Shown here: in pieces, positions 25,722 through 32,112 of the stretch
Position numbering within the stretch: the first letter of the stretch is position 1
Layout of the letters: each line of letters starts with the position of its first letter
Source: Oceanobacter antarcticus
Lineage (GTDB): Bacteria; Pseudomonadota; Gammaproteobacteria; Pseudomonadales; Oceanobacteraceae
Length of the DNA stretch: 64,000 nucleotides
Direction of reading: 5' to 3'
Assembly: GCF_044962685.1 (NCBI RefSeq)
Contig: NZ_JBBKTX010000012.1
Span: 76,898 to 140,897 of the forward strand
Translations under genes and position numbers: made by a program
Notes under the pieces: model-generated
Told to the model about the DNA's origin: nothing
Databases searched by the model: none
What the model saw: the letters and a program-made list of their open reading frames with translations, nothing else

Positions 25722-25984
25722 GTAATCGCCATCAACTGCAAGTTATTTTTGACTATGTCGAACAACAGGGGCTGAGTGAACAAACCCTGCTTGAACTGCG
25801 GGAACAGTACAAGGGCATGCACTTTACCTGGTGCTTTGACGATGACATCAACTTCCCGTATCCCTACCTTGAAAGACCGGGGTTTAACGTGTTTCTGGTG
25901 GATTCCCGTGATCATTGCTCGACCCTGACCCGCGATGTTGAAGTTGCTTCCGGGGTTGTATTTGCCGAAATCATTGACGACTAG
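25718..25984 (+). CDS. Small nif-cluster protein, probably DUF6129 family
   Basis: An 88-residue acidic protein with VIFDYVEQQGLSEQTLLELR, a central CFDDDINFPYPYLERPGFNVFLVD and a final VASGVVFAEIIDD. This matches what I recall of the DUF6129 proteins seen after nifY in Azotobacter/Pseudomonas clusters. No function is known. The start at 25718 (ATG inside the nifY stop) follows AGCAGGAGTGTTTATC; an alternative ATG at 25709 is out of register with that site. Two Cys residues are present (WCFDDD, DHCSTL). Confidence 0.75.
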   Translation: MSNRHQLQVIFDYVEQQGLSEQTLLELREQYKGMHFTWCFDDDINFPYPYLERPGFNVFLVDSRDHCSTLTRDVEVASGVVFAEIIDD

Positions 25985-25994
25985 CGGAGACCGC

Positions 25995-26735
25995 ATGAAT
26001 TCTGATACCGAGAATCTCACTCCGATTGGCGACTGCCGTCGCTGCCGTTACCGTGCCAATCTGTTACTGGCGGGTCGCTGCATCCCCGGTGATGCCTGTA
26101 TCGCGGTCGACAGCGGGCGGCAAATGGATCGCTTTTTGCGTTTTAACCCGGAACTGGCACGTCATTACCTGGCCGATGCCTTTTGGGAACGCCGCGCCAT
26201 TGCGGTTCGTTATTCCCCGCTGGAAGATCTCGGCAGACTGGTCACCGATTCTGACGAAGCTGTCCGTCGTGCTGTTGCCTACCGCTTGCCACGAGAGCAG
26301 CTACACGCGCTGATGAATGATGAAGATCGCGAAGTACGGATCACTGTGGCGGATCGTCTGCCCCTGGAACAGCTGGAAAAAATGGCCGTCGACCGTGACT
26401 ATCTGGTGCGGGCCTACGTGGTGCAGCGGCTGCCGGAAGGACGTCTGTTCCGCTTTATGCGGGATGAAGATCGCCAGGTACGCAAAATGGTGGCCAAACG
26501 CCTGCCAGAAGAAAGTCTGGTAATGATGGCCCACGACCCGGAACCAGAAGTGCGTCGTATTGTGGCTTCCCGCTTACATGGGCCGGATGTGGTGGTGCTG
26601 CTTGATGACCCGGACTGGACGGTACGGCTGGAAGCGGTAGCCAACGCCCCACTGGATACCTTGCACCCGGTACTGCAAGACGAAGACAACGAAGTGCGAG
26701 AGGCAGCCGCAGCACGGCTGAAAGCCAGTGTCTGA
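25995..26735 (+). CDS. 4Fe-4S leucine-rich-variant (LRV) repeat protein
   Basis: A 246-residue protein. Four cysteines at 14, 17, 29 and 35 (C-x2-C-x11-C-x5-C) form the small [4Fe-4S] domain that caps LRV proteins. From residue ~60 to the end there are about eight repeats of ~24 residues of the form DEDREVRITVADRLPLEQLEK, the leucine-rich-variant helix solenoid first described from the A. vinelandii nif cluster. The start at 25995 follows CTAGCGGAGACCGC and lies 10 bp behind the previous gene. It may be a docking or repair factor; the function is unproven. Confidence 0.88.
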   Translation: MNSDTENLTPIGDCRRCRYRANLLLAGRCIPGDACIAVDSGRQMDRFLRFNPELARHYLADAFWERRAIAVRYSPLEDLGRLVTDSDEAVRRAVAYRLPREQLHALMNDEDREVRITVADRLPLEQLEKMAVDRDYLVRAYVVQRLPEGRLFRFMRDEDRQVRKMVAKRLPEESLVMMAHDPEPEVRRIVASRLHGPDVVVLLDDPDWTVRLEAVANAPLDTLHPVLQDEDNEVREAAAARLKASV

Positions 26736-27138
26736 GTCTGGGCTGCAGTTGTTGCATACCTCGCATAAGGGCTGGCGGGTGGCAGTCGCCAGCAAGGATG
26801 GCGTGTCGATCAACCAGCATTTTGGCCATGCACAAACCTTTGTGGTGTATCAGTTGACGGCAGACAATATTGAGTCACTCGAGCAACGCGAGGTGAGTCT
26901 GTATTGCCATGGCCACAGCGCAGATCACGCTGCCATGGCCGACATCCTGACCACTATTCAGGACTGTGACGCGGTCCTGGTCGCTCGGGTTGGTGATGGT
27001 CCTGCCGACAAACTCCGTGCTATCGGCGTCGAACCTGTTGATGACTACGCTTACCTTGGTATTGAAGAATCGCTGCAAGCCTATCGGGATCTTTGCCTGC
27101 AGCAGAATCAGGAGGGTCATCATGGGCATGCTCGCTGA
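26728..27138 (+). CDS. NifX-like cofactor-binding protein
   Basis: A 136-residue single-domain protein of the NifX/NafY/NifB-C family. The core is VAVASKDGVSINQHFGHAQTF (positions ~18-38, with the conserved HFGH) and a second half IQDCDAVLVARVGDGPADKL. This class binds NifB-co or FeMo-cofactor precursors. The start is a GTG inside the end of the LRV gene (8-base overlap). The sequence INQHFGHA is identical to that in the C-terminal domain of NifB in this window. It could be the true NifX of the organism, but nifE and nifN are not beside it, so the symbol is left open. The His-rich tail (EGHHGHAR) is unusual. Confidence 0.82.
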   Translation: MSESGLQLLHTSHKGWRVAVASKDGVSINQHFGHAQTFVVYQLTADNIESLEQREVSLYCHGHSADHAAMADILTTIQDCDAVLVARVGDGPADKLRAIGVEPVDDYAYLGIEESLQAYRDLCLQQNQEGHHGHAR

Positions 27139-27604
27139 TTCAGGCTCGTCTGCCGCCATTGCTGCGGAAGCACTGGTACGAGTCTGGGTGATTAACCACC
27201 CGCTGACACCGGAACAGGTGGATTGTGCCACTACTGTGATGCTGAAAGTACTCGATGGCAAATGCAAAATGCCGCGTCACGAAAAAGTCCGCATGACCTG
27301 GCTTTATGATGCTGTCAAACATCAGCCAGGGGAGTTACTGGGCAGCGATACTCACCAGCTGATTGTTCGCGCTCGTCATTGTCTGTATCTGGCAAACATG
27401 CAGGCGCAGGCATCCGAACTGCCTCGGGAAACCCTCGCCGAGCTGGATCCGGCGCTGACTCTTGAAGTCTACGAGCGGCGCTTGCTGGCAGAAACCCGGC
27501 TGTCGCGCCCGGTAATGAAAGAATTCAAAGGCTGGATTCGGCAACAGGGGCTACTGCCTGAAAAACACGCCAGCCAGTCCAATGCATCAGCCGATGCCGC
27601 CTGA
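27122..27604 (+). CDS. Unrecognised helical protein of the nif accessory operon
   Basis: A 160-residue protein with no signal peptide or membrane segment and mainly alpha-helical content (AIAAEALVRVWVINHPLTPEQVDCATTVMLKVLDG; the rest is rich in Leu, Arg and Glu). Two cysteines are visible (VDCATT, GKCKMP). I do not recognise the family. The start at 27122 has AGGAGGGTCATC before it and overlaps the NifX-like gene by 17 bases, so it is translated with it. Co-expression with cofactor genes suggests a nitrogenase-related job, nothing more specific. Confidence 0.75.
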   Translation: MGMLADSGSSAAIAAEALVRVWVINHPLTPEQVDCATTVMLKVLDGKCKMPRHEKVRMTWLYDAVKHQPGELLGSDTHQLIVRARHCLYLANMQAQASELPRETLAELDPALTLEVYERRLLAETRLSRPVMKEFKGWIRQQGLLPEKHASQSNASADAA

Positions 27605-27622
27605 CCCGGAGTCTGATTGACC

Positions 27623-28141
27623 ATGCTGGTACGAGAATTATTTAACGACGCCCCCCTGAGTCCTGATGGTCTGGTCTCACTTGACGTCCAGCGGCTATTA
27701 CGTGAACCGATCGATATTGCCCGCGACTGGCACCGTGCTGAACGGCTGTTACAACAAGTGGCAGAACATCTGCCAGAACAGTTGGAAGTACAGATCGCGC
27801 TCTACAAAATGTACGCCTACGCCAACTGTTTTGAGGCCTCGCGACAACTGATTGAACAGGTGTTGCAACGGGCTGCTCAACAAGCCGGTTTTCAGCCAGA
27901 CTGGCGTTTGCTGACCCCGGCATCCACTCCGTTTGATACCCTGCTGACCAACGGTATTCATGGCCCGGTACGGTTGTATTTGTACAGCATGAAAGCCCTT
28001 GGTTTTGTCTCGCTGAGAGCCGGGAATATTGCCCTGGCAGAACAGGTGTTAGCCAAGCTGTTGGCACTTGATCCCAGTGATGAAGTGGGTGGCAGTGTGG
28101 TGTACCAGATGGCCCTCAGTCTGACGGATGATGACAGTTAA
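27623..28141 (+). CDS. TPR-like helical protein of the nif accessory operon
   Basis: A 172-residue all-helical protein. WHRAERLLQQVAEHLPEQLEVQIALYKMYAYANCFEASRQLIEQVL and GFVSLRAGNIALAEQVLAKLLALDP follow the helix-turn-helix periodicity of tetratricopeptide repeats, with at least two repeats. No catalytic motif is seen. ATG at 27623 is used; a TTG at 27617 sits closer to the GGAG site and is possible. The stop TAA shares one base with the next start. Confidence 0.72.
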   Translation: MLVRELFNDAPLSPDGLVSLDVQRLLREPIDIARDWHRAERLLQQVAEHLPEQLEVQIALYKMYAYANCFEASRQLIEQVLQRAAQQAGFQPDWRLLTPASTPFDTLLTNGIHGPVRLYLYSMKALGFVSLRAGNIALAEQVLAKLLALDPSDEVGGSVVYQMALSLTDDDS

Positions 28142-28533
28142 TGACAAGCCGCCCAATCCCTGTCCCACTGACCCTGGGACATACCGATATTGATGGTGAT
28201 CACCAAGAGTTTACCGAATGGCTAGTCCGGCTGGAGGCCGCTTCAGGCGCCGAATTTATCCAGCAATTTGGCCAACTGACCGATCACCTGAGCCATCACT
28301 TTGAACGTGAAAACACCCTGATGGTGCAATCGAGCTACCCTGCCTGCACTGAACACCGGGGTGAACATAACCGGGTATTGGGCGAAATGATCAATTTCCG
28401 TGCCCGTGTCGAAAGTGGCCGTGTCAGCTTTGGTCGCGCCTACGTTCTGGAACAACTACCCGGCTGGTTCGATCTCCACGTAACCACTATGGATGCCGCA
28501 CTGGTGGAGCACCTGAAACGGAGTCAGGTATGA
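28141..28533 (+). CDS. Bacteriohemerythrin
   Basis: A 130-residue di-iron oxygen-binding protein. The set of ligands is complete: His21 (DIDGDHQEF; His14 in GHTDID may be the first ligand), His53 and Glu57 (HHFERE), His72 and His76 (EHRGEHNRVL), His113 and Asp118 (FDLHVTTMD). Single-domain hemerythrins bind, carry or sense O2 and some respond to NO. Its place inside the operon of nitrogenase accessory genes suggests protection of oxygen-labile proteins or delivery of O2 to respiration (inference). It overlaps both neighbours by 1 and 4 bases. Confidence 0.9.
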   Translation: MTSRPIPVPLTLGHTDIDGDHQEFTEWLVRLEAASGAEFIQQFGQLTDHLSHHFERENTLMVQSSYPACTEHRGEHNRVLGEMINFRARVESGRVSFGRAYVLEQLPGWFDLHVTTMDAALVEHLKRSQV

Positions 28534-28820
28534 CAAAAAACATTACCCTTGCCGGGTCAAACCCGGAGATAACCAGCAGCCACTATTTACTCCAGCTCGA
28601 AGGCAAGCTGCGCGCCATCATCGAGCTGAAACCCACCTCGGAGTCAGACAATTGGTTGTTGTTTGTGCACATGTCGTACGATGGTGATACCGCTGGTACA
28701 ACCAGTTTTAACCTCTACGGCTACAGTCGTGACGAAGCGGAAACACTGGCCGCCAACCTGAAAGACAATGCTTTTCTGATGAAAGAAATAGACGATTATC
28801 TGTGGGGCGAAAGCGACTGA
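28530..28820 (+). CDS. Unrecognised 96-residue nif accessory protein
   Basis: A small acidic alpha/beta protein (SSHYLLQLEGKLRAIIELKPTS, NWLLFVHMSYDGDTAGTTSFNLYGYS) ending in DDYLWGESD. There is no cysteine, membrane segment or known motif. The start lies inside the hemerythrin stop region (ATGA overlap), so the two are coupled. It closes the operon that begins at nifH. The family is not recognised. Confidence 0.7.
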   Translation: MTKNITLAGSNPEITSSHYLLQLEGKLRAIIELKPTSESDNWLLFVHMSYDGDTAGTTSFNLYGYSRDEAETLAANLKDNAFLMKEIDDYLWGESD

Positions 28821-28891
28821 TCGGTTCCCCATTCGCCACGTTTTGCTGTTCACACGTGTGACTGTTCAATGGGCGGTGCTGTTTTACAACA

Positions 28892-29156
28892 GGGGACATC
28901 TATTTAATCCTGCACGGCTCTGCGCGAGTGTTGCCGTTGTTCAGGGCAAGGCGACGAATGCAGCGAAATGACGCGTCCTTTTCAAATTCGTCAACACTGC
29001 ACTGGACGGCGGCAACCCGCGCCCTTCGGGGGCTGCCGGATGATCTCGACTCGGTGTCGCCGACTTTTGACTTGACCCGTCAGGCCTGCAAGTCGGCTTC
29101 GTGATTCGAAACCATCCGGTGGCCCAGAGTGAGCACCGGATTAAATAGATGTCCCC
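28892..29156 (+). repeat. Terminal-inverted-repeat element, copy 2 (intact)
   Basis: A 265-bp element with perfect 19-bp terminal inverted repeats, GGGGACATCTATTTAATCC on the left and its complement on the right, flanked on both sides by the direct repeat AACA. The inside has no open reading frame of note but has strong self-complementarity, for example the block around 29018-29040 (GGCAACCCGCGCCC paired with GGGGGCTGCC) and GCCGAC/GTCGGC near 29070-29096. It fills the 342-bp gap between the converging ends of the nif accessory operon and modC. The rest of the gap (28821-28891) shows nothing else. Confidence 0.92.
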
Positions 29157-29162
29157 AACAGT

Positions 29163-30356
29163 TTACAACAGTGCTGCCGACTTCACTTGTGCCCAGAGTA
29201 TCTGGCCAGGTGTCAGCCCCAGGTGCACCACCGAACGGCGAGTCATGCGTGACAGCAGCCGGGTCTCGCCGACTTTGACCCGTACCAGCGCCAGTGCATC
29301 GTGGTCGCCATTACTGAGGGCTTCGACAGTACAGGACAAGGCATTCACAATGCTGGTGTCGTCGTGGCGGTTGAGTGACAGACTGACGTCGCGAGCCAGA
29401 ATACGCACCCGTACGGGCTGGTCGATGGCATTGCCAGTGCGGTTGCTCAGGCTGTCGGGAGCATCTTTCCGGCAGGCCGGATCGCTGATCCAGATTGAAC
29501 CATCGTCTTCGTCCTGTGGCTGATTGGCAAAGCCGATACGTACCAGTTGCCAGTGGCTGTCGCGTTCGCGAATGTGACCTTGCAACACCACGCTGGCGTC
29601 TTCTCCCTGTTGTAGTGGGAAATCGAGCCGGGTGAGGGTGTCGTTCAGGGTGCCGCTGGCGACGACCAGACCATCCTTGAGAGCAACCAGATAATCGGCC
29701 AGTCGGGCGACTTCCGCAGGGGAGTGGGTAACGTACACAATCGGCACATCAAGATGGGTTTTCAACCGTTCCAGCCAGGGTAAAATTTCCTGTTTGCGCT
29801 GCTCATCCAGCGATGCCAGTGGTTCGTCCATCAATAACAAGCGCGGTTTGCTGAGCAAGGCGCGGGCGATGGCAACCCGCTGGCGCTCGCCACCGGAAAG
29901 CTGATGCGGGTAGCGCTTCAGCGTGTGCTGAATACCGAGCAGCTCTGTCACCTGTTCGAGGTCATCCGCTTCAACCGGGCCTCGGGCCCGCTGGATGGCA
30001 AACTGAAGGTTACCTGCTGCGGTTAGGTGATCAAACAGGCTGGATTCCTGGAATACATAGGCCAGCGCCCGTTGCCAGGTTGGCACAGAACGGTGCTTGT
30101 CTTGCCAGCACTGACCCTGAAACACCAGTTCGCCGCTGGCGCGTTCAAGCCCGGCAATGTAGCGCAGCAGTGTAGTTTTGCCAGAACCTGAGTGTCCAAA
30201 TAAAACACTGACGCCACGACCGGGCAGAGCGAGATCGACGTCAAGGGTAAAGCCTGGTCGTTGCAGGTAACAGCGTACCAACAGCTCAGGGTGCTCGCCC
30301 TGGGGCTGACGACTGGCCGTTGCTAACGTTGTTTTTTTAAGTGGGTTCATGTTCAT
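29163..30356 (-). CDS. modC: Molybdate ABC transporter ATP-binding protein
   Basis: A 397-residue ATPase of the molybdate importer. Walker A GHSGSGKTT, signature LSGGERQRVAIARALL, Walker B RLLLMDEPLASLDE and the switch His in VTHSPAEVARLADY are all present. The C-terminal ~110 residues match the Mop-type molybdate-binding region of ModC, with an insertion of about 35 polar residues (QPQDEDDGSIWISDP onward). It overlaps modB by four bases. Its stop codon lies seven bases from repeat copy 2. Supply of molybdenum for FeMo-cofactor is the obvious role here. Confidence 0.92.
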   Translation of the reverse strand: MNMNPLKKTTLATASRQPQGEHPELLVRCYLQRPGFTLDVDLALPGRGVSVLFGHSGSGKTTLLRYIAGLERASGELVFQGQCWQDKHRSVPTWQRALAYVFQESSLFDHLTAAGNLQFAIQRARGPVEADDLEQVTELLGIQHTLKRYPHQLSGGERQRVAIARALLSKPRLLLMDEPLASLDEQRKQEILPWLERLKTHLDVPIVYVTHSPAEVARLADYLVALKDGLVVASGTLNDTLTRLDFPLQQGEDASVVLQGHIRERDSHWQLVRIGFANQPQDEDDGSIWISDPACRKDAPDSLSNRTGNAIDQPVRVRILARDVSLSLNRHDDTSIVNALSCTVEALSNGDHDALALVRVKVGETRLLSRMTRRSVVHLGLTPGQILWAQVKSAALL

Positions 30357-31039
30357 AGCAGCGGTTTGGCTCCCTGGTTACGTCGAAAACCATACAACAG
30401 CAGCAACACTACAAAAGAAAAGACCACCATACCGGCGGCCAGGGTGTGAGCGCGGCCGTAGTCGAGTGCTTCAACATGGTTGTAGATCTGCACCGAAATG
30501 ACCTGGGTGACGCCGGGGATATTACCGCCAATCATCAGTACCACGCCAAATTCACCAATGGTATGGGCAAACCCCAATACCGCTGCGGTGTAAAAACCGG
30601 GGCGAGCCAGCGGCAGTATAACGTGGAAAAAAGTATCCCATGGCCCAGCGCCCAGCGTCGCAGCGGCTTCCCGGGGACGATCACCGAGCGCTTCGAGAGC
30701 GTTCTGGATCGGTTGTACCACAAAGGGCAAGGAGTAAAACACCGAGGCCACCACCAGTCCGGCAAAGGTGAACGGCAAGGTTCCGAGCCCAAGGCTCTGG
30801 GTCAGCTGGCCAATCAGTCCATGTGGCCCCATGGTGAGCAGCAGATAAAACCCCAATACACTGGGAGGCAACACCAGCGGCAGAGCGACCAGCGCACTCA
30901 CGGGTCCTCGTAACGGGTGACGGGTATGCGCCAGCCACCAGGCAATCGGGGTGGCCAGCAGCAACAGAATCAGGGTCACCAGCGTTGCCAGTTTGATGGT
31001 GAGCCAAACAGCGGTGAGGTCTGCACTGGAAATATCCAT
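30353..31039 (-). CDS. modB: Molybdate ABC transporter permease
   Basis: A 228-residue inner-membrane permease with five predicted membrane spans. The EAA loop that contacts ModC is EAAATLGAGPWDTFFHVILPLARPG, and LPLVLPPSVLGFYLL is the conserved ModB segment. The start at 31039 (MDISSADLTAVWLTIKLA) is chosen because the in-frame extension upstream is Pro-rich and unlike ModB. GGAGAG lies 11 bases upstream. No modA lies beside it; the preceding gene encodes an ankyrin protein. Confidence 0.92.
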   Translation of the reverse strand: MDISSADLTAVWLTIKLATLVTLILLLLATPIAWWLAHTRHPLRGPVSALVALPLVLPPSVLGFYLLLTMGPHGLIGQLTQSLGLGTLPFTFAGLVVASVFYSLPFVVQPIQNALEALGDRPREAAATLGAGPWDTFFHVILPLARPGFYTAAVLGFAHTIGEFGVVLMIGGNIPGVTQVISVQIYNHVEALDYGRAHTLAAGMVVFSFVVLLLLYGFRRNQGAKPLL

Positions 31040-31094
31040 TCGAACCGTGCTCTCCGGGCGGGTAACTATGCGAGTAACTGGGAGCCTGTCGGAC

Positions 31095-31592
31095 TCAGGC
31101 GCCAGTCTCGCCTGTTTTGGCACGTTTGAGCAAACGCAAACAGTCAATATTGCTGGCCAGGTCGAGGGCGGTGAAGCCATCGAGGGTTTCGGCACGGGTA
31201 TCGGCTCCCTTGTCGAGCAGCCAGGCGACCCAGGGGGTTTTGCCACTGGAGGCAGCATACATCAGCACGCTGGCGCCATTGTCATTAAGATTATCGAGAT
31301 CGATCCCCAGGGTCAGCAGCAGCTCGGCAATGGCATAGTCATCGGCAACAACCGCAGCCCAGAGGGCATTGGTACCATCCATATTGCGATGGTTGAGGGC
31401 GTTTGTGGCGATGGCGTCCGGCATGGTGGCAAGGTCGGACACCACATCAAATCGGCCCTGACGACTGGCGCGAATCAGTGGCGTGTCGTCGTAACGGCCT
31501 GGCTTGTCGAGGCGTTGCGGGTCGAAGCCATGCTCGACCATCCAGCTGATGGTGACGGGCTGCAGCGTAACGGGTTCGAGAGTGACGGGCAT
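31095..31592 (-). CDS. Ankyrin-repeat protein in the modBC operon
   Basis: A 165-residue protein of ankyrin repeats (TPLIRASRQGRFDVVSDL, NALWAAVVADDYAIAELLL, SVLMYAASSGKTPWVAWLL) without signal peptide. It aligns along its length with residues ~110-260 of the rhodanese-ankyrin fusion at 3901-4692: both have WMV/WLV-x3-FDP, the NALW repeat and a C-terminal TxLDxFxxLDxA...LRLL. The start at 31592 follows ACAGGAGTTGCCCC. It takes the position where modA would be expected. A partner in handing molybdenum or sulfur to the nif system is conceivable but unproven. Confidence 0.85.
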   Translation of the reverse strand: MPVTLEPVTLQPVTISWMVEHGFDPQRLDKPGRYDDTPLIRASRQGRFDVVSDLATMPDAIATNALNHRNMDGTNALWAAVVADDYAIAELLLTLGIDLDNLNDNGASVLMYAASSGKTPWVAWLLDKGADTRAETLDGFTALDLASNIDCLRLLKRAKTGETGA

Positions 31593-31650
31593 GGGGCAAC
31601 TCCTGTAGGTCCTGGCGGTGCCAGACAACGGTATGGCAAAACTCTTGCTC

Positions 31651-31666
31651 TGCACAGGGTATTCCA
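31651..31666 (-). promoter_or_regulatory. Possible sigma54 promoter of ankyrin-modBC
   Basis: Read on the minus strand, TGGAATACCCTGTGCA keeps TGG and GCA with the correct spacing but lacks the CAC and TT of the consensus. It lies 59 bp before the ankyrin start and about 130 bp from the palindromic NifA-type site at 31798-31813. Confidence 0.35.
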
Positions 31667-31797
31667 GTGAAAACGCTCAGCGCTCAAACGGTGGGTTCTG
31701 GCGCTTGTTATAGCAGGCAAGCCGCTGTTTTCAAGGGAAAACCACATCCGGTGCGGCTAATGGACAAGGTCTGTTATCCGACTGATTCTTCGGTAAT

Positions 31798-31813
31798 TGT
31801 CGTCAATACGACA
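31798..31813 (-). promoter_or_regulatory. NifA-type palindromic site between modBC and NifZ-like genes
   Basis: TGTCGTCAATACGACA is TGT-N10-ACA and shares the TGTCG-N6-CGACA form with the pair at 6578 and 6638. It is only 32 bp from the start of the plus-strand gene, too close for a NifA enhancer there, so it more likely serves the minus-strand operon. Confidence 0.5.
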
Positions 31814-31844
31814 CGACAAAGCCGACAACGACAGGAGCTGCGAC

Positions 31845-32102
31845 ATGACTCAATTGCAAAAAGGCGACGCCGTCTTTGCCACCGTTACCATCACCAACGA
31901 TGGCTCTGTCCCCAGTGCCCCGGAAAGCCATGTCTTTGCCGAACCGGGCACCATGGGAATGCTGGTTAATACCGGTCATCTGGAAGAAGATCCTGAGCAG
32001 GAAATGTTGCTGGTGTGTTTTCCGGACGATGCGGGGAATCCGATTCATCTGGTGACCTGCTTCCCGGATGAAATCAGCGCCGAGCCACCCACTAGTCATT
32101 GA
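31845..32102 (+). CDS. NifZ-like small protein
   Basis: An 85-residue protein. GDAVFATVTITNDGSVP followed by EPGTMGMLVNTGHLEE resembles the NifZ domain pattern (RNDGTxPG...xxGxxGxVxxxG). NifZ helps form the second P-cluster in the MoFe protein. The match is short and the Cys/His content differs, so it is better called NifZ-like. The start at 31845 follows GACAGGAGCTGCGAC. The next gene begins ten bases after its stop. Confidence 0.6.
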   Translation: MTQLQKGDAVFATVTITNDGSVPSAPESHVFAEPGTMGMLVNTGHLEEDPEQEMLLVCFPDDAGNPIHLVTCFPDEISAEPPTSH

Positions 32103-32112
32103 GCGATCCCGT

